Source: Cryptomeria japonica (Eukaryota; Streptophyta; Pinopsida; Cupressales; Cupressaceae). From it: a DNA stretch of 64,000 bases. The notes beneath the pieces are model-generated. The model did not search any database. It saw only the letters and a list, made by a program, of their open reading frames with translations, and was not told the DNA's origin. Below, one piece after another: positions 32,170 through 44,420 of the stretch. Positions within the stretch are counted from its first letter, which is position 1; each line of letters starts with the position of its first letter. Location: contig NC_081415.1 in NCBI RefSeq assembly GCF_030272615.1, positions 376,913,392 through 376,977,391 of the forward strand, in the 5' to 3' direction. Position numbers and translations under genes: made by a program.

Positions 32170-34630
32170 TAATTTTGGGCAAAAACAGGTCTATCCCAAT
32201 TTGAGGACGAAGAACGTAATTGATTTGAACGAATTTAAAAGTTTGCTTTTTTCCTATTTTTTAGGAAGTTTCGTTTTTGGCATTTTTAGCCCGATCCCCG
32301 GTATGGCTATTTTTTAGAAAGTTTTCCCTATTTTTTAGGGATGCCTGCTTTTTGCTTTTTCAGAGTGGGGACCTAGGGTTTGCATTGGTACCACTGACCT
32401 GCTTCAATCGCGATCGAGAATTTCCAAGTTTTGACCTAAAAAGCTAAGTTCCTACATTTTTGGGGTCATGATGCTTCAGATGGTTTGCCTGAGTATGGAT
32501 TTCAAATTTCAAGTCAATCTGGTTAAAATTGAAGAAATTGTGAAATTTTGAAGCGTTCCAAATATTTTCTAAGTCTGGCTAATCAATGATTGATGGTGAG
32601 TGTTATGGTAGGGGATGAAAAGTTCGCTCTCTTCATGGTTGAGTTCCGAGTCTTCAAAAGTCCGCCCAAGCATGATGATGGAGATGCCTAAAAAGTCCGC
32701 CCTGTGAAGTGAACATGAGAAACTCCGCCCTATGCAGAGGGCTAAAAGTCTGCCATGAAGATGATTTCAAAGTGAAGAAAAGTCCGCCCTCTTGGTCTCT
32801 CCAAAGTCCGCCTTGGGGCATAAGGTAGAAAGTCCGCCCAAATTACATACCTCCAAAAGTCTGCGTTTGAGGTAGTCTTGAAAGTCCGCCCTACTTGGTG
32901 ATCTCTTGAAAGTCTGCCCTTGGAGGTAGTTACTCAAAAGTCCGCCCTACTTGGCGATCTCTTCAAACTCTGCCCATGAAAAAGGTCTAAGGAGGCAATA
33001 AAGTCCACCTTAGGATGGGGAGATAGCAAGTGGCATGAAGCTCACAAAGTCCGCCTTGAAGTTAAGAGCATAAAGTCCACCCTATGAAGGAGTTTTGAAG
33101 TGTATAATCTAAATAAAGTCCGCCTTGTGAGATGATGGTGAATGGTGTGCAAACCTCTCAAAAGTCCGGCTGAGGTGATGAAGGAAGATTCCTATCTCTC
33201 CAAACTCCACCTAGAAGATGGTTTCGAAGCAACACTTAAACTCTGCCCTTGGTGATACTTCAAAAGTCTGCCTTGAAAAGAATGATGTATAAAGTCCGCC
33301 CTATGCTACATGGCTCTTATCCTTCATATTGATGGAAGTTCGCCCAACATTGCAACAAGTTAGAAACATGACCAATAAAGTCCGCCTTGAGGGAAACATG
33401 ATAAAGTTAAGACATGAAGTGCACATAAACATAAGGAAAGTTCCCACTCTATAAAAGTCCGACTTTGCCTTGCAACACAATGAGAAACAAACTTCATGAA
33501 GTTCGCCTAAGTCAAAGGTGAAGCCAAAAACACTTGCTAAGTATTGAGGAAAGGAGAATATTCCTTGGTGATGCCATCCAAATCTTCATGAAATTTGAAC
33601 TAAGTTCCAAATTAGAAAGTTTTAAAAAGAGATATTTGAAGATCAAGTTCGAATATGAGCTGGAAAATCAAAATAGAAACTTGAGTGTGTGAGAGATTCG
33701 AACCATGAATCTAAATTAGAAAGAGGATATTTGCAGATTTAGGCAATTTTGGACTGAGTTCTAAATTAGAAACTTTTTGGAAGATGCCAATCTACAGGTC
33801 TAGTTTGAATATGAAGTGGAAAAACAAATTAGAAAGTTGTAAAGTGAAGAATTCGAACTTAAGGAAGATGACATTGCAACTCAAAATCAAATTGGAAACT
33901 TTCTCAAGGTTGAAATCGAATTAGAAACATGAATTGGAAAAGATCTGCATGTTTCTAATTGCAAATTCAAACTTCATTACAAATACCTTCTCCACTTCTT
34001 CATTCTCACACATAAGGTACAAATTCTCTGAGCAAGTTAAGAGTAATATTGAGAGTTATTTTGCAGGTTGAGGGTTATTTCGAAGAAGATTTTGCAGATT
34101 GGAGGTGTTGCAGGGTGATCTCTTGCAGATTGAGCGAACTTTTTTAAGGAGTTTTAATTTATCAACCTCATCCTTATCAAGTATCTGCAGATTTTGGAGT
34201 CCAATCAACTAATAGAAGGCAGAACTTTCAGGTTTTCTGAGTTCTGTTCCTTCTATATTCTCATTTCTGTCAAAGGTGAAGTTGATTGGTGGGGCAGACT
34301 TATCAATTTTCTCATTTTTTTTTTCCGAGTGTATTGGGGGTGATTTTTGTGGATTTATCCAAATTTTCAGTAAGAAAGATCATGTTGGATTGAATGGGAT
34401 GAAAGTTTTTAAGATTATAAGACCTGGTTTTGGATTGAAATCGTAAAAGTGTGGAGTTTATCTTTTTGTGACTAAGTATCAAGAATGGAGTGAAATACCA
34501 ACCGCTTAGTCATCAAGATCCTAAATTTTAAGTTAAATTTCTGGTTTCTAACTTAAGTTTTGTCTTTATTCGCAGATTTTGGGCATGATGAAGTTCCAAG
34601 TAGAAAAAGGATACTCCTCTTGAATCAAGA
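32170..34630 (+). mobile_element. leader region of the plus-strand element with ORF copy B
   Basis: This is long non-coding sequence directly upstream of ORF B. Its first 230 bases (runs of TTTTTTAG, then CCTAGGGTTTGC at about 32370) match the minus strand of 20600-20760. The short-repeat array follows, then an A-rich stretch with repeated AAATTAGAAA motifs (33560-33960), and finally about 650 bases leading to the start codon at 34631. No 5' LTR is recognisable before it, so the element is 5'-truncated. Confidence 0.65.
32656..33510 (+). repeat. GTCCGCC short-repeat array, plus-strand copy
   Basis: About 25 copies of AAAGTCCGCCCT or close variants (AAAGTCTGCC, AAACTCCGCC, AAGTTCGCC) lie over 855 bases, mean spacing near 35 but irregular. 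The spacers are largely unrelated, though a few pairs share CTACTTGG..GATCTCTT (about 32890 and 32945). The core keeps its AAAG..CC frame while many copies differ by single C/T changes. No long reading frame runs through it. The same array occurs inverted at 19790-20430. Confidence 0.8.
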
Positions 34631-37600
34631 ATGAACTCAAAATGGAAGAGTATCAGTGATACCAACCTGGAGCACATCAATTTGAGGGAATTTAAGAAGC
34701 GGATGTTCAACTTAGATAACCTTGTGCCTATCGTGACCGCACGAAAAATGATGAAGAGTGGTATCGTGCATGTTGTTGGCTTCCTCCCTACCATGCAGTG
34801 CACAGAGTTGGTAGCCGAGTGCGCTAGGCACTATAACCCTGTCAGTAGAGATATTGTGGCACCACATGAAAGAGTGTTGGCCAATATTAGTGATGAGGCC
34901 ATAAGGGAAGCTTTCAGAATTCGAGAATATCATAATGTTGTATATGTGACCAAGGATGAGGCTGATCGAATGTATCAAGACCATTTGGAGGAGTATGACG
35001 CCATCATCAATCATTCCTGGTTGGACAAGCCAAGAAAGGGTGCCTCCAAACTACAGAGGAAGAGCTTGGTAAGGGCGTATTTTAAAGAGAATATTGGAGA
35101 TATGATTGTCTTGTTGAACAGAATAATGGGTAATCCCCAAGGCGCTCCATTTGAGCCTTGGATGTATTATTTCATAAACGAGATAATGAGTGGAGTCAAG
35201 ATGATTGACTGGGCTCAGATGATAAGCAATAACTTGGACAGCCAGCTGAGAAATCTGGAGGCAGATAGGACCTTTTACATGAGCTCATACTTGTTCTATT
35301 CCCTGGCTAGAACCTATAGATACAGAGGCCTCACCTGTAGAGGGGAAGTAGGAAATAAAGAGAATCAATTTCCTGTCTATGATTGTTATTCCCAGTTGCA
35401 CGTGGAAGAAAAGTTACATTTCGAGAGGGTAAATGATACATTTTTGAAGCACATCACACGAACACTGCAAGGTGGATTACATCAGAGACTCTCTCAAGAG
35501 TCTATGGACTTCATAAGCAGATTCGGGTATTGGTATATTCAATACCCGAAATTCACCTACATCAGAATTTAGGGATTTTCCAGATCTCCCTATAAGCTCC
35601 CAGTCTACCCTACCAACCGAGTTGTGCTATTGGAAGTTGTGAGGCAACTAGAGGGCTATATGACAGTTCAAAGAGATAAACATAAGAAGGCAGGAACATC
35701 CTCTCTCACGATTGGAAATGGACTAGAGACATGCCCGTCATCACAAGCCACTGCCACTGTAGAGAAAGAACTGGCTTGGTACCCTTTCTACCAATACAAG
35801 GCAAGAAGGAACTTTGATCCATTCCATAAGATGAAAAAGGTAGAAGGAATGGTATTCGAGCACATAGCTAATTTGGAAGATTATTGGGCTAATGCAATCG
35901 ATAGTTTCGAAATCAGGAGAAGATTTTGGTCAAGGATTCCCCTGAGTATGGTAAGAGCAACGAAAGTATTCAGAGTTGTTGATCAAATAGAAGACAGTTG
36001 TGAGCTTCAGCAGCCGGGCTTTGAGAAGATGAGAAATGAGCCACTGGCCTTGGTTGATTGGTCAGAAGGAGAGAAGTCAGACTTGGCAGACCTTATGAGA
36101 TTAGTGGTCGAATATTCCAAGTGGTGGACATCTGAGAAGACAAAGCAACTAAAGTCCAAAGGTGTTACCTTGACTTTTGATTTAATGGGAATAGATGACT
36201 CTCTGTCCTCCAACCCTTGTATCTTTGCAGGCAATGCTCAGAATCCAAAAAGTGTTGGGTCCCGAAAAAGAAAGGAACTGGTGGGAAGCTCTGGAAAGGC
36301 CAAGGGAAAGAAAGTTATTGGGGAGAGACGCGAATCCAACGAAGGTCATTCCATTTTGAGTGCCGCATCTGCCGTGCCTGACCAGATTGCAGTTGAAGAG
36401 CAAGAGATGGACACAGATATGGGGAATAATGAAGTGAGAGTGCCTTCTCTTTCGATTGAAGAAATAATGAGAGAGGCTGTCCAAAACCCGGACAAGGAAC
36501 AAGTTCTTAATAAAACGACAAAAGTTAAAGAGCCTGAGCCCCCAGTAGTTTTCCTTGATGGTATGGTTACTGGACCAGGAGGGACAAATGGCGGATTTGA
36601 TCAAAATATTGTGGAGCAGTCAACCATTCTTGATTGGTTAAGAGAAAGGATAAGGGATAAGGTTCCTAATGAACCCATTCTGAAGAGAATACAACAACAT
36701 TTTTGGCAAAGGTGAACGAACTAGTCGAAATTAAGCCACCTAAGCCAGCTAGAAAATTCTCTTTGATTCAGAGGGATAGTACAGGGTTTAGGACGGTTCA
36801 GATAGCTGTACCGAAAGAAGGTAAAACTCGGGACAATATTGCCTCGGAGGATTATAAGATTACTACTGTAGAGTTGGGTAAGCCTACTCAGGACCAAGAA
36901 TTCCAATACTTTGACGACTCTTGCAATGCCCTCAAGGCAAGGCTAGCCAAGGAGAAGGAAAAAAGAAAGAAGGTTGAGGAAGAAAATCAGCAGTGGAGGA
37001 AATATGTTCTCCATCTAACTAGGCCACTTAACCATGAGATACCAGTCACCCCTCCGCATCCTCTTCAACAAGAGTCGATGAAAAATTACGAGGACATGAA
37101 GGGCACATTCATGCAAGCTAAGGAATGGATCTTAGATGCTTCGACACGTGCTGACATACTTGTAGAAAATTTGGTATTAGCACTTGAGTCGGCTTCTTCA
37201 TTGGTCAGCAGAATTTAGGACTTAGCTACAAACTGGGAAGATGTTGAAGAAATCCAAGATGAAATACTTCCACAATTGAGGGTTATCCGAGGTCTGTCAA
37301 AGTGAAGCTTGGTAGATGCAGGTGTAATCCAGGCTGGGGATAGGTATGATTGTAACACTTGGTATTATGCTTTGGTCACTAGGATTGAAGTCCTGAAGAA
37401 ATCTGAAACTAAGTGTTTTGAGACAGAGGAAAGTGTCAGAGAAATTTTAAGTAAGGTGTTTCGTGTAGCATCAGAGATCTGGAAGAAAGAGGGTATACGA
37501 GAAAAACACCTACAGGTAGAGAACCTGAGAGCCAGAATTCAGTCGAGCTTTTTCAAAGACTCGGGGATTATTGATAAGGGCGATCTCTCAAGGATTGGAA

Positions 37601-37797
37601 GTTTTCTCCTCATTAACGAGAACTTTCTTGTCCAGGCAGTTGAGTGGGAAGGCATCCTCGCCACATGTATAGATGATGTGGACATCGTCGACTTCCAAAC
37701 TAGTAACCTGCCAAGTGTCACTATGGAAGAGGTTCGGCTCATCGTGTCCAGATACATTAAATCTGCAAAAGGGGAAACTGGACACTCACCTCAGTGA
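34631..37797 (+). pseudogene. copy B of the unfamiliar element-borne ORF (best preserved)
   Basis: This would be a protein of about 1,050 residues but for a TAG at 35570, a frameshift near 36710, a TAG at 37216 and a TGA near 37303. The first 313 codons form a folded-looking domain with ISDEAIREAFRIREYHN, EPWMYYFINEIM and YPKFTYIRI. After the first stop the frame continues as LPVYPTNRVVLLEVVRQLEG, matching A and C. A basic Lys-rich spacer (KRKELVGSSGKAKGKK) follows, then DYKITTVELGK, a Glu/Lys-rich coiled-coil stretch and a helical tail. It stands between the element leader and LTR copy 2. It lacks gag zinc-knuckle, protease, polymerase and integrase motifs. The ISDEAI..REAFRI part recalls plant mobile domain or putative plant transposon protein domains, which I cannot confirm. 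Function unknown. Confidence 0.7.
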
Positions 37798-37816
37798 CAA
37801 TAGCAGCTGTGCCACT

Positions 37817-38685
37817 TGTCATGTTCTCTTTCATTTAAACTAATAGAGTTTTAAGAAACCCTAATTAGGGTTTATAACTTTCAATCTGGGCCCTTGATCA
37901 CTGTTTGATTTCGGCTGTTCATTATTTTCTGAAAAACTATATAAGGCTACCTCCTCTCATTTGGAGAGTGTGAGGTTTTTGATATATTGTTGTGTGAAGG
38001 TCATATTTTCAAATAATATATTGCATGTGCACTTTCTCTCAAGGCTTTGTAATCTCCGTTGTTTGAGTGATTAACATGGTTTCAATTTCCTTAACACATT
38101 AGTTAAAGTTAATTTAAATTTGCTTTCATGTTGTTAGAATTGAATGAAGGATTTGATAAGTATTAATTGACGGTGTATCTTTGCTCATACTTTTCGTGAA
38201 TGGATGATTTCCATTTCACTATGCAAAGTTAGTCTGAGCCTATCCTCTGTGTATGCCAACATTTCGATCATAAGCACAACCCGTTGAAGATTGCACCCGC
38301 TTTGTGTAGTTGTCCTCAGTGTGGTGAAGCAAAGTGTGGTTTTCCGAGAGCACCCAGTTAATACCGTCTCCAAAATTTGTAGGTTTAGATCAGTTTTCTT
38401 AACCTTATCGCTTTTTCCCTTTTTTGAAAGTCTAAACCTCAAAAATCCAAAAAAAGAAGTGAAAGAGCCTAAAATTGATAAATCTAAGTCCAGAAGCTTG
38501 AAAGACATTTGTAAACGTAAGCCCCCCTTGAGATTTTCAGCAAACACTACCCAAGTAGCTATCCCACTAAAGTCGCTTGTTCGCACATATAGACCTTGGA
38601 ATCAACAGTGATTTTTCAGGAGAGGATAGAATACCTTTGGGTATCTTATTCTAATGTTTGGTAGATGATAAATCAGACACCAACA
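37817..38685 (+). repeat. LTR copy 2 of the 0.9-kb LTR family
   Basis: Starts TGTCATGTTCTC and ends ACACCAACA. It has the palindrome AAACCCTAATTAGGGTTT at 37856-37873, TATATAA at 37938-37944, and GAGAGGATAGAATACC with a TATTCTAATGTT-type end. It lies 20 bases after ORF B ends, as expected for the 3' LTR of that element. Confidence 0.7.
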
Positions 38686-39533
38686 GGCTGGAACCCACAA
38701 TATTCATATACTATGGTCAGGAGTACATAAATATTACATAGATGGGGAATGCACCTGCAAGGCTACAACCTTCAGGGAAGTCTCATTGACTTACAATTTA
38801 GTTATAATGAGAAAATACAATTAAAGAACTCTGAAATAGCATTTGACAATGCAAGTATGAGTTTCGGTTAAGCACGAGATCTCTGACTGTACTTGCTCTG
38901 CAACATGCTCTGTTTTTGTCTCAGTCAGCTACCGGATCACCTGGCAATCAAATGCGCACGTGAAACTACGCTCAATCACACCAAAATGGATCACCACAAC
39001 AGTAATATACCGAAAACCAATCACCAATTCAATCTTATATATCCGGTCATATCAAAAATAATCTCCTCCAAGTCGGCTATCAAAAATGTAACGTGTAGCT
39101 TCAAGTCGGCTTCAATATCTAACAAGACATAGTACCAGACCAAAACAATTTTCCAAAATGTTTCACCAATGTCGGCCTCATCATTTACACCTCGAACTTA
39201 GTTACCAAAAACACTGCAATCACCGGAAATCTTACCGGGCCAAAACTGCACTGGGATAATCCTGATTTACCGGTTAACTCCTGCTTCCGGATAAGAGGAA
39301 TCATGACCACCAGATCGAATCTCCAAGAAGAGTTGCCATCAATGACAACCTTAAATCATGAATCAAACATTGGAAATCACTGGATGAGTGTCAATTGCCA
39401 ACACTTTGATGGCCTAAATCAGTAACCAAGGCATTGCCGCTACTTCCTCTACCCAACCAATGACAACACTTCCTTTGCCCTCCTAAGCTTCCGACCTGCC
39501 TCTCCTAGCACCGCCAATAGATGCCCAAGTCTG
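38686..39533. other. non-coding repeat-like DNA, class unknown
   Basis: A CCGG- and TCGGC-containing stretch (about 38920-39300) differs in composition from the AT-rich surroundings, which suggests a younger or distinct repeat. No boundaries or coding capacity were recognised. Confidence 0.35.
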
Positions 39534-39891
39534 ATCCTTTACCTTCATCTCCCCTTTCATTTCCATCTCCCCTTACCATTACTACCTCACCTACATCCAC
39601 TATCCCTTCACCTTTTCCTATTCTTCATCCATCCTACATTTCTACTTCCCTTCACTTCCCTCCATTTCACCCATATCCTTTACCTTCCACTCATCCTCTA
39701 TCTTCTATCCCTTATCCCTCCATCATCTTTTCTTCCTTCCATTACTACCTCTTAACTTTTCCATTCACTCGCATCCCCTTTCACTACCTCTCCAACTTTC
39801 ATCCTTCCCATCCCTACACCCTTTCTTTCCTTTATCTCTCACCCTCCTACCTTCCATCACCCCCTCTTTCTACCTTTCTTCTACCTCTCAT
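39534..39891 (+). repeat. 358-bp tract nearly free of G on the + strand
   Basis: Only one G (39771) occurs in 358 bases, and the rest is mainly C and T with scattered A. The first 237 bases contain none. The open frame across it (39521-39973) is a by-product of the missing G and is rich in Pro/Ser/Leu. The tract ends where the repeat at 39892 begins. A polypyrimidine stretch of this length could form triplex or stall polymerases. Confidence 0.85.
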
Positions 39892-40060
39892 GTTACAAGT
39901 GCGGTTGCCGTTGCACCAAAAGATCAACTTGTTAATGCCCGATACAACCACTAGACTTGTAGAATCCACATGAGGTGGTTAAGCCATGTCACAAACCCGA
40001 GCGCTGCGCTGCACAACATAAGGAGACCAAGGGCGCACACCTTGCAACATCTCATACCTC
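39892..40060 (-). repeat. dispersed repeat, copy 1 (TACAAGTGCGGTTGCC family)
   Basis: About 165 bases starting TTACAAGTGCGGTTGCCG and ending CACCTTGCAACAT are nearly identical to 57453-57612. A third partial copy lies at 57330-57395. The class is unclear (SINE-like or a small LTR-derived repeat). On the minus strand of the copies near 57.4 kb, TGGTATCAGAGC and GGTTCAAACCCC stand next to each other. Confidence 0.7.
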
Positions 40061-40154
40061 CCATTTCTTACATTCTCTAACCTACATTTTACACCCTTTA
40101 CCCCTTTATGTCACAAACCATTCCTAATCTATGTATAATAAAATATTAAAAACC

Positions 40155-41227
40155 TATGTTACCCTGAGTTTGCGGGATGGGGACGGCAGGGGACGAGTTT
40201 CCGGGACGACAAATATTTTTGCCGATTTTGGGGACGGCGGGGGGACGGCTATATAAAATATAGGGAAAATTTTAAATATATAGGGAAATTTTAAATGTTC
40301 ATATGAAAAATAGATAAAGCATGTATATATACATTATATTCATATAAAAACATGGATAAAGCAGGTATATGTACATTATAGAACCTTAACATACCACATT
40401 TGTGTTCAAAATTCATTGTCAATACTCAATATGCATTCATAATTTAGAATTCAGTGTCAATACTCAATATGCATTCATAATTGATAATATATTATCAATA
40501 CACCAACACTTGTTTGCATGTAGATTCATAATTCAGAATTCAGTGTCAATACTCAATATGCATTCATAATTGATAATATATTGTCAATACACCAACACTT
40601 GTTTGCATGTAGTTCATTGTTTCTTTCTGGTTGGAGGATAGTCTTCCATTTCTATTATGACCTATAACCGCTTCTTTATGCACTACAAAGTTTTGGGTGT
40701 TTGTGAAATTCTATACCAAGCTGTTATTCGTATTTTTGAGTACTTTTGGCTATGATTCAGACTTGTTTACCTTTCATAATTGTGAAAAGTCCAATATTAC
40801 AGACGTGCAACCACTTTTTTAAGCACTACTGAGTTCTAAGTGTTTGTGAAATTTTTTACCAGGCTGCTGCTCATTATTTATGAGTGCTTTTGGAAGTGAT
40901 TCAGACATGTTTACCCATCATATTAGTGAAAACTCAGTTTTGCAGACCTATAATAAAATTAAAAAAAGTTATTTTTAGCATTTGAGTCTTTTTTTTTTTC
41001 TCTGTGCTGGGAAAAGGGGGATGGCTAGCCGTCCCCGGGACGGTTAGGGGACAGGGGGACGTCCCCTTTGAGAATCACTGCCATCCCCAAGTTTCCGGGA
41101 CGTTTCCCACAATTTTTGCAATTTTAGGGACTGCGGGGGACATCCCCTAGCCGTCCCCAAGTCCCCGAAACCTCCCCGGTACAGGGACGAGGGATTTTAG
41201 CCCGGGGACACGTCCCCGGGTTACGTA
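40155..41227. mobile_element. hAT-like non-autonomous insertion with GC-rich ends
   Basis: 1,073 bp with short imperfect inverted ends (TATGTTACCC and the complement of GGGTTACGTA). It is flanked by 8-bp repeats TAAAAACC (40147-40154) and GAAAAACC (41228-41235). The sister LTR has a single TAAAAACC at 45502-45509, which is the empty site. Eight-base duplications suit the hAT superfamily. Subterminal regions (40160-40255 and 41020-41220) are GC-rich and full of GGGGACGG / CCGTCCCC motifs, partly in inverted orientation. The middle is AT-rich with an 88-bp tandem repeat (40448 and 40536) and a diverged repeat of about 140 bp (40680 and 40822). There is no transposase. Confidence 0.75.
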
Positions 41228-42784
41228 GAAAAACCAAATAGAATAGGAATCATAAATTGCTCAAATCCTAATCCATAATTCTTTTGTGTACATTCATACT
41301 TACGTTTGATGATCCCTATTTTATTATATCTCCTCACAATTTATTTATAACAATTATCTTGATTATATTTAATCAATATACAAATGAATATTATACCCTA
41401 AAAATGAATATTGACAAATGAATATTATATAAATGAATATTATACAAATGAATATTAACTAACAAAAGTAAATATTAACCAAAGTGAATGCTAACCAAAA
41501 ATGAATCAAAAGCTAATTAAATAATGCATGCACCCGATCCACCAAGGGGCACGACATGGAAGGAAAAGTTAGTGGAGGACGTAACCTTCCTTTAAGTCAC
41601 ATCTCTCCCCAAAGATCGGGGCTGCTGGAGAGTTTAAAGGAAGGGACAGCGATGCTTCTTATGGGGGGAGGAAGGCAGTTATAACATAAGGAAAGTCACG
41701 GCAGTGAAGAAAGGAATAAAGGAATAAAATAAGAAGCATACGGTCAGACAGCAAGGAAGAAGGAAAGACTGAGATAGTAGTCGAATCTGTTACAAGGAAG
41801 TTAAGGATATTCAAACAGCCATCAGCGCGTAGAAGGTTAGTATAATCTGAATGATTTCTTATTTAATTTCCAGAATTCATTCCCAGCACATAATGCATAG
41901 CTATAAACTATGAAGTATGTAGGATATTTTGTGTTAAATATGTTACGATACAAGGAAGGAAGACTTAGGGAAATATTTCAGTCAACAAATAAAACATATA
42001 AACAAGCAACATGGGTAACAAAATGAATACTACAAACAATTATGCAAAACAATATGATAATGAAATAAATACTACAAATAATTAATTAATAAATTGAGTG
42101 TTAGAAATATTTAAGTAAAACAATGCTGAGTAATATAACATTTAATCACCATTTAACATTAAACTGTTATCTCTTCAGCAAAATAAATCAATACTAATTA
42201 AGCAATGCACTTACTATGATCAAATGGACTACTGTAATGATAACAATAAAGTTTGACAATTCACATAACAGATAATTAAGGACTAAGTAAATAATTGACA
42301 ATGTAATTCGGATAATGCCATATCAGTTTAAATTCTTAACCCATAGGTTGCAGTGATCTGATTCTTCGTCTTTCTCTAATACTTGCGAAGATAGGGAGTG
42401 TGTGGGGGAAAGGCATAGTAAATTGTTCACATGGCGAAAATGTCCCAACACGGGTAGTAAACCTTGAGGGAGCTGCATGTAGACTGTGTCGTGTGCCCTT
42501 GGCACAGTAAATCTTCCATCTTGTAAGGTTTAGCAGAATACGGAAGAGGATCCTCGTGCAATCTATGGGAAGTAAATCATACAACAAATTAACAATCTAT
42601 TTATCTTAATTGAAAATATTTTATTTCATTATTGGCAAAAGTAAATGATTGATAGGTACACATAATATTAGCTATGGTGGGATAATATGGAAAAAAGTCA
42701 TTTTGTACAAGGATGAGCTCCTAAAACCTAAAATTATTGCTAATTTATGTTTTTAGGGTGAATTTAGGAAGGGGTCATTACAAG

Positions 42785-42796
42785 TGGTATCAGAGC
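42785..42796 (+). promoter_or_regulatory. retrotransposon primer-binding site
   Basis: TGGTATCAGAGC is complementary to the 3' end of plant initiator Met tRNA, the usual primer for first-strand synthesis in LTR elements. It marks the end of the 5' LTR of the 40.1-46.0 kb element. Confidence 0.7.
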
Positions 42797-42879
42797 ATAA
42801 TCCTACCATCCTGTGGGACAAAATTACAACATCGCTCTTTAATATGTGTGTACTTTTCAAATGAATATTTCATTCCTTA

Positions 42880-44420
42880 CAAGTGTATGCCTCCTACCTT
42901 GTGAATATTTGTGATTACTAAATTTATTCTTCATTTGTGTTCCTTACCTGACAAGTATTCACCGGTGTATGGCTCATTCCATACGTATATTTGTACAGGT
43001 TTTTTACCTTGCCATATGTTCTATGGTATTTATGTACATGCTTATGCTTTAAAGTCTATTTATGTGAATTCTTATGTATGTGCTTAATGCCTTGCTCATA
43101 TTTATGTGCTTTACATGTATACTTCATACTACATGTGTATTCATTTGAATGCTTCTTGCCTTAAGTATTTTCATGTGTATGCTCTATATGTGTATATACT
43201 TCATGTTTTATGTGTGCGCTTCTTGCCTTAAGAAGTGTATGCTTCATACCTTAAGTGCATCCCCATGTCTTATGTATATTTCTCTCAAATGTATGCTTCA
43301 TGTACTCAGTTTGCAAATATATATGTGTTTTCTATATGTCAGTGTCTTCATTATGATAGCTCCATTGTATACGTGTAGTTTCCTCATGTATGCTTGTATT
43401 GTACATTTATGCTTTATGTCTTGAATATACTTTGTATCATGATTGATGTATTCCATGTGCATTTTATGTATGCCTTTCTCAAAAGCTTCATATCTCAAAC
43501 ATATTTACTTCCTGACTGATGTGTTTTCAGAGTGTTTACTCCATGTGCATATATGTTTGTAACTTATGTGTATTTACGTATTACTTATGCTTTACATATA
43601 TGATTCATGTTTTGTGTGTGTTATACCTTATGCGTATTCATGTGTATGACTCACGTCTTATGTTTCATGTGCATACTTCATGCTTTATGCTCTACATGTA
43701 TGCTTCATGCTTCAAGTGTATCCATTTGTATGCCTCATGACTTAAGTGAATTCAAGTGTATATTCATGCTTTATGTGCTACATATATTCACATATATGCT
43801 TTATAACTTACGTGAATACTTGTGCTATGTGACTTAAGTGAATCCTTGTGCTATGTATATGCTTTATGCCTTGAGTGTGTTCATGTGTGTACTTCATGTT
43901 TTCTGTATCACATGCATATGATCCATGCCTTACATGTATTCAATTGTTTAATTCATGCTTTGCGAGTATTCATTTGAACGATTCATGTTTTCAAGTGTGT
44001 GATTCATGCCTTATGTGTGTTAATGTGTTTAATTCATGTCTTACATGTATTCATGTGTATGATTCATTCTTTATGTATGTTCATGTGTATACTTCATGCT
44101 TCAAGTGTATTCAACTGTATACTTAATGTTTCAAGGGTATGCTCCATGCCTCAAGTGTATTCATTTCTATGCTTTATGCTTCAAATGTATTCCTTTATAT
44201 GCTTTATAAGTATGGTTCATACTCTATGCTCCGTAACTTAAATGAACTCATGGGTCTTCTATGTGTACGCTTCATGACTTATGTGAGTTCATTACAAGCC
44301 GTAAGTATATTCAGGTGTATACTTTATGCTTTATGCATCACATATGTATTTATAAGTATGATTCTTGACTGATGTTTATTCAAATGCTTTTCGCCCTATG
44401 TGTATCTAGTGCTTACTTCA
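42880..44420 (+). repeat. 1.5-kb degenerate repeat of TATGCTTCATGCCTTA type
   Basis: The region is built almost entirely from variants of short phrases such as TTCATGTGTATGCTTCATGCCTTA, with a local period of roughly 25-45 bases and strong drift. Overlapping open frames here (Cys/Met/His-rich peptides) are by-products of the repeat. It lies just downstream of the primer-binding site, as internal tandem repeats often do in non-autonomous LTR elements. Confidence 0.75.

Noticed and set aside
39521-39973. 150-residue Pro/Ser-rich protein
   Set aside because: The frame is open only because the strand lacks G. Composition is low complexity with no domain.
42785-42796. tRNA gene
   Set aside because: TGGTATCAGAGC is only the complement of the tRNA 3' end used as a primer site; no cloverleaf surrounds it.
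43149-44372. Overlapping Cys/Met-rich small proteins
   Set aside because: They are translations of the degenerate TTCATG/TATGC repeat in several frames at once.
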